Source: 21-14-0-10-47-8 sp966211455
GTDB taxonomy: Bacteria > Bdellovibrionota > Bdellovibrionia > Bdellovibrionales > Bdellovibrionaceae
Direction of reading: 5' to 3'
Length of the DNA: 64,000 bases
Assembly: GCA_966211455.1 (NCBI GenBank)
Contig: CBIHNI010000011.1
Coordinates: 93,626-157,625 of the forward strand
Shown one piece after another: positions 58,243 through 64,000 of the stretch (the first letter of the stretch is position 1; every line of letters starts with the position of its first letter). Below the pieces are notes generated by a model. The model saw nothing but the letters and a program-made list of their open reading frames with translations. It did not search any database and had not been told where the DNA came from. Position numbers and translations under genes: made by a program.

Positions 58243-59366
58243 TGGAATTATCTCTTCAAGTTGAAGAAAGAACGCTGTTCAAACGCATTGATTGGAACTT
58301 TGTTCTGGTGATCTTGGCCCTGAATTTGGTGGGTTTGATCAATCTTTACAGCGCCACGCATGGTCCGCACTCGGTGGATGTCGAGCCCCTCTTCGTCAAT
58401 CAGTTGGTTTGGCTGGCCGCCGGTTGGAGCTGTTTTTTCATCAGCACTTTGATTGATTACTCGTATATCAATCGCATCGCTTACATCGTTTATTTCCTGA
58501 ATCTGGGTGCGATCTTGTACGTGACCTTTTACGGAAAGGTCGCACTGGGTGCCCAGCGCTGGATCGATCTGGGATTTTTTCACTATCAACCGTCGGAAAC
58601 GATGAAGATGTGTTTGATCATGGTCATGGCCAAAATTCTTTCCATTCGCAGCACGGAAGGTCGCGGCATGGGACTGAAGCAGCTGCTGTGGCCGCTGATG
58701 ATTTTGGGCGTCCCTTTCATTCTGGTCGTCGAGCAGCCGGACTTGGGAACCGCACTGATGCTGACCGCGATCGGCGGCACAATGATTCTTTTCTGCAAAG
58801 TTCGCAAATTGATCCTGGGAACGATCGTCATCGCGGCGATGATCGCGATTCCTTTGGCGTGGAAATACGGGCTGCGCGAATACCAACGTCAACGTGTCGT
58901 GAACTTTATCTCGCCGACCAACGATCCGCGCGGTTCGGGTTACAACTCGATCCAATCCAAGATCGCCGTCGGGAGTGGTAAAATTCTGGGTAAAGGTTTC
59001 CGCAAAGGAACGCAGTCCCAGCTGGAATTCCTGCCCGAGCGCCACACGGACTTTATCTATTCGGTTCTCAGCGAAGAGCACGGCTTCGTCGGAAGCTTGA
59101 CGACCATCTCGCTTTTCTGCGTCTTATTTTTGATTGCAATTCGCATCGCATCGACGTCGCGAGATAAATTCGGCGCTTTGCTGACCGTGGGTGTGATGGC
59201 CTACGTCTTCTGGCATATGTTCGTCAATATCGGCATGGTGATCGGTCTTTTGCCAATCGTGGGCGTCCCTTTACCGCTTCTCAGCTACGGGGGATCCAGC
59301 ATGCTGACCACAATGACTGGACTTGGCATTATCTCCAGCGTTGCTTACCGTCGCTACATTTTCTAA
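58242..59366 (+). CDS. rodA: Rod shape-determining peptidoglycan glycosyltransferase RodA
   Basis: A 374-residue SEDS protein with about ten membrane helices. Signature pieces: LGAQRWIDLGFFHYQPSE (with the conserved Arg and Gln), EQPDLGTALML with the essential Asp, ERHTDFIYSVLSEEHGF and PLLSYGGSSM. It polymerises glycan strands together with PBP2. The start shares its base with the mrdA stop. Confidence 0.95.
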   Translation: MELSLQVEERTLFKRIDWNFVLVILALNLVGLINLYSATHGPHSVDVEPLFVNQLVWLAAGWSCFFISTLIDYSYINRIAYIVYFLNLGAILYVTFYGKVALGAQRWIDLGFFHYQPSETMKMCLIMVMAKILSIRSTEGRGMGLKQLLWPLMILGVPFILVVEQPDLGTALMLTAIGGTMILFCKVRKLILGTIVIAAMIAIPLAWKYGLREYQRQRVVNFISPTNDPRGSGYNSIQSKIAVGSGKILGKGFRKGTQSQLEFLPERHTDFIYSVLSEEHGFVGSLTTISLFCVLFLIAIRIASTSRDKFGALLTVGVMAYVFWHMFVNIGMVIGLLPIVGVPLPLLSYGGSSMLTTMTGLGIISSVAYRRYIF

Positions 59367-59375
59367 AATCGACGG

Positions 59376-61418
59376 ATGCGAATCGAGAGTCGACCTTCTT
59401 TTTTTCAAAGACTGAAAGCTTCAATCTGGGAAAGAAAAGAACTCGACTCTCTTTTGCAAAACACTCCGGATCCCCATCTCAATTTACGCGAACGCATTCA
59501 GTGGCTCGAGGATCTGTTTCAATGGATCCGATCTAAAGGCCTCATCAAGCACGAAATCGATTTCACTTCCGGCTCGCCTCAAGCCGCCCGCGTCCGTTAC
59601 CTGCTTTTGGTCTTGGATCGTCAGCCCGAATGGAAATCCAAAGTCGCAAAACTTTTACGCTCTGTCATCCGCGACACCCACGGTCTTGAGCTTTTCATCG
59701 AAAGCGGGCTTTCGGTGCAGGACTCGTTTTGGGGCGAATTTTTTAAACGAGTGAACGAAAAAATCCTGCCGCAACCGCCGCGCAGCCACGAGTTGTCCGA
59801 ATTTCTGCTGCGAAATTTCCGCGCACCCCACGATGCCGAATGGATTCGTCTGCTGGATCCAAAAACTTTTCAGCGCATCTTGGATCTCTTTCATTTCGAA
59901 GCGGATCTCGAGCTGAAGCCCTGGAACACGCTGGGAAAAGATATGCAGTCGGCGCTTGAAATCCTGGCTTATCAGATCAAGGGTCTGTCCCTGGGCTCCT
60001 TGATCCGCCGTCGCTTGGACCGTTTCGCCTTTCGCGAGCTTCCATTTTTCGAGCTGCCAGAACTGATCGAAAAATTTCTGCAAGAGCCCGATCCGGATCT
60101 GCGCCGGGTGCTTTCGGACAAAGTGATGAAAAAGCTCGAAGCCTGCTTTATCGCGCTGAACGAAGTCCACCAACACATGGACGAATACGGTGTCAGCGTT
60201 CAGATCGTCTTTCAGCTGGATCGCATGGAGATGATGCTTTTACGCATTCAGGATCTGAACCTGCTTCTGCGTGATGAAAATGTCGACTTGAATCTGCTTT
60301 CCGTTTTCGTTGAAAATCTGATCAGCCAAAATGCCGACCGGCACCGCTTGCGCTCTTTCTTCGGCGATAATTTCTCGTTGCTGGCGCGGAAAATCGCCGA
60401 GCGCACGGCCGAAACCGGCGAGCATTACATCACCCGCACCCGAGACGAATATCTGCAGCTGATCCGCTCCTCCACGGGTGGCGGCTTTCTGACCACCTTT
60501 ACGACTTTGGTTAAATTCCTGGTGACCTCGGTCGGAATGAATCCTTTCTTCACCGGCTTCGGTGCCGGCTTAAATTACTCGGTCAGCTTTTTGGCAATTC
60601 ATTTTTGTCATTTCACCCTGGGAACCAAGCAGCCATCGGCGACGGCTCCGGCCCTGGCGGCAAAGATGCACGCCATCCGCAAGCCCGAAGCGATGCAAGC
60701 CTTGGTCGACGAAATTGTGGATTTAATTCGCTCGCAATTTTCAGCGGTGATCGGAAATGTGATCGGCGTTATTCCCCCAACCATGCTCATTGCCTGGATC
60801 TGGAAAATTTCGTTCGGCACGGCCCTGCTGAGCACCGCCAAAGCCGAACATGTCTTGCATGATTTTTCGATTTTGGGACCGACCCCGCTTTATGCCGCAT
60901 TTACCGGAATCTTGCTTTGGCTTTCCAGCATATTTTCAGGCTGGGTCGACAACTGGTTCGCGTATCACCAATTGGGCTCGGCTCTGTCGCACAACCGCCG
61001 ATTGGCCTTCATCATCGGCGAAAAGCGCGCCCGTCAGTTTGCTTTATTCCTGAAAAAAAACATCTCGCCGATCGCCGCCAGCATTTCTTTGGGTTTCTTG
61101 CTGGGATTAACCCCCGCGATTTTGCAGTTTTTCGGAATTCCGCTCGATGTGCGGCACGTGACTTTGTCATCCGGTTCACTGGCGGCCGCAGTGATGTCTT
61201 TACCGATGTCCGATTTTCCGGTTTTTGATTTTTGGATGGCGGTCGCCGGAATCGCGTCGATGGGCGTGCTCAATATCCTGGTCTCGTTCTCGCTGGCCTT
61301 GTTCGTCGCCATCCGTGCCCGAAAGATTCAAGCTCCCGAGCGAGGTCTCTTGTACCGGGCCGTGGCCCGTCGTCTGCGCCAGCAGCCGCTGAGCATTTTT
61401 TGGCCCCGCAAGCCTTAG
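59376..61418 (+). CDS. Membrane protein of the so-called site-specific recombinase (PF10136-type) family
   Basis: A 680-residue protein. The N-terminal ~400 residues are charged helical (HEAT-like, NLRERIQWLEDLFQWI); the C-terminal half has at least five membrane helices (SVSFLAIHFCHFTLG; NVIGVIPPTMLIAW; AAFTGILLWLSSIFSGW; ISPIAASISLGFLLG; MGVLNILVSFSLALF). TKQPSATAPALAAKM and SGWVDNWFAYHQL are recognisable for the family misnamed site-specific recombinase from gonococcal Gcr; there is no recombinase catalytic motif. It follows rodA by nine bases, so a role at the elongasome or membrane is possible. Confidence 0.75.
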   Translation: MRIESRPSFFQRLKASIWERKELDSLLQNTPDPHLNLRERIQWLEDLFQWIRSKGLIKHEIDFTSGSPQAARVRYLLLVLDRQPEWKSKVAKLLRSVIRDTHGLELFIESGLSVQDSFWGEFFKRVNEKILPQPPRSHELSEFLLRNFRAPHDAEWIRLLDPKTFQRILDLFHFEADLELKPWNTLGKDMQSALEILAYQIKGLSLGSLIRRRLDRFAFRELPFFELPELIEKFLQEPDPDLRRVLSDKVMKKLEACFIALNEVHQHMDEYGVSVQIVFQLDRMEMMLLRIQDLNLLLRDENVDLNLLSVFVENLISQNADRHRLRSFFGDNFSLLARKIAERTAETGEHYITRTRDEYLQLIRSSTGGGFLTTFTTLVKFLVTSVGMNPFFTGFGAGLNYSVSFLAIHFCHFTLGTKQPSATAPALAAKMHAIRKPEAMQALVDEIVDLIRSQFSAVIGNVIGVIPPTMLIAWIWKISFGTALLSTAKAEHVLHDFSILGPTPLYAAFTGILLWLSSIFSGWVDNWFAYHQLGSALSHNRRLAFIIGEKRARQFALFLKKNISPIAASISLGFLLGLTPAILQFFGIPLDVRHVTLSSGSLAAAVMSLPMSDFPVFDFWMAVAGIASMGVLNILVSFSLALFVAIRARKIQAPERGLLYRAVARRLRQQPLSIFWPRKP

Positions 61419-61444
61419 CACCAGCAAAGCCCAAGACCCATAAA

Positions 61445-61472
61445 AAAAGGGCCCTGTTTCCAGAGCCCTTTT
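61445..61472. terminator. Bidirectional intrinsic terminator
   Basis: AAAAGGGC-C-CTG, loop TTTC, CAG-A-GCCCTTTT (61445-61472), one C-A mismatch, bordered by A and T tracts on both sides. Serves both the rod operon gene (plus) and trxA (minus). Confidence 0.88.
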
Positions 61473-61497
61473 CTGCAAATCCAATTCTTAAAAAAGA

Positions 61498-61824
61498 TTA
61501 AATATTGCGATTGATGAAATCGACAATGTTTTCCTTCGGGTGATTTCCCATGATTTGATCAACGGCTTTTCCGTCTTTGAACAAAATCATGGTTGGGATG
61601 CTGCGAATTCCGTATTGAGCCGGCGTGTTTTGATTGTTGTCCACGTCCACTTTCAGGATTTTGATTTTCGCGCCCATTTCCTGGCCGATCTCTTCCAACT
61701 TCGGAGCGATCGCACGGCAAGGTCCGCACCACTCGGCCCAGAAATCCACCAGCACCGGTGTTGATGATTTCAGAACTTCTGATTCAAAGTTTTGATCTGT
61801 GACTTGAGATGTGAATTGACCCAT
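61498..61824 (-). CDS. trxA: Thioredoxin
   Basis: A 108-residue thioredoxin with active site Cys33-Gly-Pro-Cys36 (FWAEWCGPCRAIAP), the cis-Pro in IRSIPTMILF and no signal peptide, so cytoplasmic. It is the likely reductant for Tpx in this genome. Confidence 0.95.
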   Translation of the reverse strand: MGQFTSQVTDQNFESEVLKSSTPVLVDFWAEWCGPCRAIAPKLEEIGQEMGAKIKILKVDVDNNQNTPAQYGIRSIPTMILFKDGKAVDQIMGNHPKENIVDFINRNI

Positions 61825-61918
61825 TTGTATCCTCCGAGGTTTACGGCCCTAGTCTACACTTAATTTGTGTCGGAAAACAACCCTGTCAAGGCAGGCTCAA
61901 GATGCTGATTTTTCTAGC

Positions 61919-62647
61919 TTATTTCTTACGAAAAAGGGCATTCGCGAACTCGCGCCGGGCTTCGTCCTGCTCTTCTAATTTATCGAAATCCCAGCCCTTT
62001 TTCAGTTCCTTCTGCTTCTCTTTTAAATCTTGACGCTGATGGGTCGACTGCTTCACATCGAAATTCACATCATCGGTGAACTTTTTGTAGCGAGCCGTGC
62101 GCTGCGGATCATCAATCGCCACTCCCCGATTTGAGAGCGGGCTGACATTCGAATTCTCAGCCGTCGCAGGGGCTGCAGCCGCGTTGCTTGACACCAACGG
62201 AACTGTACTGGTCACCATGATCAGACGTTTCAGCTCGGGATCGCCCAGGCGGGCTTTTTGGAATTTTTCAACGAACGCGTTCGGCTGCAAACCGCTCAGG
62301 CGACACAAAACTTGGATCAGTTTTTCCGGCTGCACCGGTGTCTCGATCAAGCCATCCATTTTCATTTTGAGAAGATCCTGTGGCGAAGGGCGCACGTCCT
62401 TCGGCACAATGATCACCACTTTGCCCTGAAAGCGTTGATTGTCTTTCAGCTTTTGGCCTACCGAAAAGCTCGACACTTTCGAGCTATTTCCCTGTGCCAC
62501 AATGATATCCGGGCGGAACGACAAAATCTGATCCTGAATCAGCACTTCGTTGCTGACTCCAACAACGTCAAATCCCACTTTTTTCAGATAACTTTCTGTC
62601 AAAGTGAGTTCGTTAAAGTCATCGTAGACCAGAAGGGTTTTGACCAT
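61919..62647 (-). CDS. Degenerate receiver-domain protein with charged C-terminus
   Basis: A 242-residue protein. Residues ~1-115 have the receiver fold pattern (KTLLVYDDFNELTLTESYL; RFQGKVVIIVPKDV; LIETPVQPEKLIQVL) but the phospho-acceptor position reads FRPDIIVAQGNSSK without the Asp at the end of the third strand, so normal phosphorylation is unlikely. Residues 145-180 are Ala/Ser-rich; the rest is a charged coiled-coil-like helix (QRQDLKEKQKELKKGWDF). A structural or protein-contact role is more likely than two-component signalling. Divergent from the lptF/G gene. Confidence 0.7.
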   Translation of the reverse strand: MVKTLLVYDDFNELTLTESYLKKVGFDVVGVSNEVLIQDQILSFRPDIIVAQGNSSKVSSFSVGQKLKDNQRFQGKVVIIVPKDVRPSPQDLLKMKMDGLIETPVQPEKLIQVLCRLSGLQPNAFVEKFQKARLGDPELKRLIMVTSTVPLVSSNAAAAPATAENSNVSPLSNRGVAIDDPQRTARYKKFTDDVNFDVKQSTHQRQDLKEKQKELKKGWDFDKLEEQDEARREFANALFRKK

Positions 62648-62740
62648 AGACAGCTATTTTCTCATAGATTGTAAAAGCAACGCAACAGACCTCCGCATAG
62701 AACCTTGTTTGATGCTTCGAGCTGCCTTAGAGTGAGATGG

Positions 62741-63841
62741 ATGCAAATCTTAATTCCTCGTAAAGCAGTCCAATACATTTTCTTTGAGATGCTCCCTGCT
62801 TTGGTCCTTGGTGTTTTGGTTTTTATCTTCATTCTGTTGATGGCCCAGGCCTTACGTTACACAGAATTCGTGCTGATTCACGGCGTTGGTGTCGGCGTCG
62901 TGGGACAGATCATGATGTATCTGTCGATCTCCTTCCTACCCGCACTTTTACCCATGAGTCTGCTGTTTGCCGTGCTGATGACCTACGGGCGTCTGAGCAA
63001 TGACTCGGAAATTGTGGCACTGAAAGCCAGTGGGCTTAGCATGATCACAATCGGGCTTCCGGCTTTGCTTTTGTCTTTGGTGGTGACGATTGTGTCGGCG
63101 CAAACGTCCTTTCATCTGGCCCCCTGGGGCAACCGTCAATTCGAACTGCTTGTGACCAAAGTCGGTCAAACCAAAGCCAGTGTCACCATCCGCGAAGGCA
63201 CTTTTTCCGAAGGCTTTTTCGATAAAGTCGTTTACGCCAACGAGGTCGACCCCGAAACCAGCGAGCTTCGCCACGTGTTTATTTACGATGAAACCCAAGG
63301 CGAACTGCCGCTGACGATCATCGCCAAACGCGGTCGCATCATTCAGGATCCGGATCAGACCAATGCGGTTTTGATCCGTCTGTCGGATGGCGATATCCAC
63401 CGCAAAGGCGAGACGCACACCAAAATTAAATTCGACACTTACGACATCAAAATGATCGATCCCATCAAAATCGAAGGCCGCGAAAAATCCGCGACCAGCA
63501 TGACTTTGGAGGAAATCTCGGAAATGCTTCAGCGAAGCACGGTTGAAGGCGACCAAAAACGAACGCTGCAGGCCGAGTACCACAAACGCTGGGCGCTTTC
63601 GATCGTCTGTATCATCTTTGCACTTTTAGGTGTGGGCCTTGGCACCAACACCAATCGCCGCAACCAGAAGGCCGGTGGCATGGTGCTCTGCCTTGGTGTC
63701 GTTGTGCTTTATTGGATTTTGTACGTCACCTGCGAAGGCATGGCACGCGGTGGACAAGTTCCGGCTGCCGTCGCCATTTGGACTCCGAACGTCATTTTCG
63801 GCGGTCTGGCTTTCTGGTCTTTGAAAAGAAACTGGAACTAG
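62741..63841 (+). CDS. LptF/LptG-family lipopolysaccharide export permease
   Basis: A 366-residue protein with the LptF/G (YjgP/YjgQ) layout: three N-terminal membrane helices (YIFFEMLPALVLGVLVFIFI; LPALLPMSLLFAVLMTYGRLS with the DSEIVALKASGLS motif), a periplasmic beta-jellyroll (~residues 125-280), then three C-terminal helices (WALSIVCIIFALLGVGLG). It moves LPS from the inner membrane to the Lpt bridge. One copy in the window; the partner permease may be elsewhere. ATG 62741 is preferred to the longer open frame. Confidence 0.88.
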   Translation: MQILIPRKAVQYIFFEMLPALVLGVLVFIFILLMAQALRYTEFVLIHGVGVGVVGQIMMYLSISFLPALLPMSLLFAVLMTYGRLSNDSEIVALKASGLSMITIGLPALLLSLVVTIVSAQTSFHLAPWGNRQFELLVTKVGQTKASVTIREGTFSEGFFDKVVYANEVDPETSELRHVFIYDETQGELPLTIIAKRGRIIQDPDQTNAVLIRLSDGDIHRKGETHTKIKFDTYDIKMIDPIKIEGREKSATSMTLEEISEMLQRSTVEGDQKRTLQAEYHKRWALSIVCIIFALLGVGLGTNTNRRNQKAGGMVLCLGVVVLYWILYVTCEGMARGGQVPAAVAIWTPNVIFGGLAFWSLKRNWN

Positions 63842-63874
63842 GTCGAAAGCTCAAACCCATCAAAAGCTTGGTCT

Positions 63875-64000
63875 TTAAGCTCGATTGATCCGCTCAGTCA
63901 GATATTTGATTCGTTTTTTTGGAAATAAAAGAAGAGTCAGAAGATCGGAAAAAACAGAGCGATGCAGTAGCATCCTTACCACCACGGTCATCCCTGACCA
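63875..64000 (-). CDS. 3' end of an unrecognised gene, cut by the window edge
   Basis: On the minus strand an open frame enters from the end of the window and stops at TAA 63877-63875. The 41 visible residues (including MLLHRSVFSDLLTLLLFPKK then RIKYLTERINRA) are hydrophobic then basic, plausible for a protein C-terminus. Too little to name. Convergent with the Lpt permease gene. Confidence 0.35.
   Translation of the reverse strand, partial: WSGMTVVVRMLLHRSVFSDLLTLLLFPKKRIKYLTERINRA

Noticed and set aside
1..64000. tRNA, rRNA, CRISPR, prophage, transposase and toxin-antitoxin loci
   Set aside because: Scanned by eye for GGTTCRANNCC arms, direct repeat arrays, integrase/transposase motifs and small paired toxin-antitoxin genes; none was convincing.

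Overview
This window looks like a chromosomal segment of a Gram-negative bacterium, most likely a Bdellovibrio-like member of the Bdellovibrionota. That placement is an inference from gene content (many exported lipoproteins and outer-membrane barrels, deoC linked to two aldehyde dehydrogenase genes, a rod-shape operon, CsbD/DUF1328/DUF883 envelope-stress genes, frequent TTG and GTG starts). No rRNA, tRNA, CRISPR array, prophage, integrase or transposase gene was recognised. Genes are dense, often joined by 1-4 base overlaps, and strands alternate in short operons.

Layout. 1-0.8 kb: 3' part of a carbamoyltransferase gene. 0.8-5.2 kb (minus): a nitrite-reduction and copper group (NirK fused to cytochrome c, a formylglycine-enzyme-like protein, an SCO thioredoxin-fold protein, a CopD-like membrane protein, a PAS sensor). 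5.4-9.4 kb: exported proteins of unknown role, two outer-membrane barrels and a lipoprotein phosphoesterase. 9.4-10.9 kb: an ABC-F ATPase. 11.4-16.9 kb: an AT-richer island of six exported proteins (a large C39-peptidase-like protein, three four-cysteine paralogues, two NTR/TIMP-like paralogues). 16.9-24.1 kb: GDT1-type transporter, an exported methyltransferase-like protein, FKBP, a Gdx/SugE exporter, NDH-2, an AhpD-like/Rrf2 pair with a readable promoter-operator, a short ThrRS, DoxX and thiol peroxidase. 24.3-30.7 kb: a BPL_N lipoprotein, the deoC-aldehyde dehydrogenase operon, a response regulator, a zinc-ribbon membrane protein. 30.8-33.8 kb: envelope/stress cluster. 34.6-43.1 kb: diguanylate cyclase, YD-repeat protein plus subtilase, methyltransferases, RluA-type synthase, RlmE, membrane transporters. 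43.2-49.5 kb: uvrA, fur-like and folE2 with a Fur box, maf, cdd, an SDR. 49.6-52.6 kb: tandem NHL-repeat lipoproteins. 53.2-61.4 kb: PpiD and the mreC-mreD-mrdA-rodA operon. 61.5-64 kb: thioredoxin, a degenerate receiver, an LptF/G permease and the 3' end of one more gene.

How the genes work together. Three functional groups are clear: copper-dependent nitrite reduction with its probable copper-assembly helpers; deoxyribose phosphate breakdown to acetaldehyde and on to acetate, useful for an organism living on nucleic acids; and lateral-wall synthesis (MreC/D, PBP2, RodA). Redox defence genes (Tpx, AhpD-like, Rrf2, DoxX, TrxA) are scattered around them.

The least explained material is non-coding. 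A family of structured dispersed repeats, here called A and B, shares a terminal stem-loop (GGCC-GTCCT-GGCC in most copies) and shows a compensatory base change between copies. Twice, an A copy and an inverted B copy bracket large perfect hairpins (33.9-34.4 and 52.65-53.1 kb), giving 0.45-0.5 kb composite elements. A different 114-bp element with long terminal inverted repeats lies at 31.45 kb. The island at 11.4-16.9 kb is the best candidate for an undescribed protein system.
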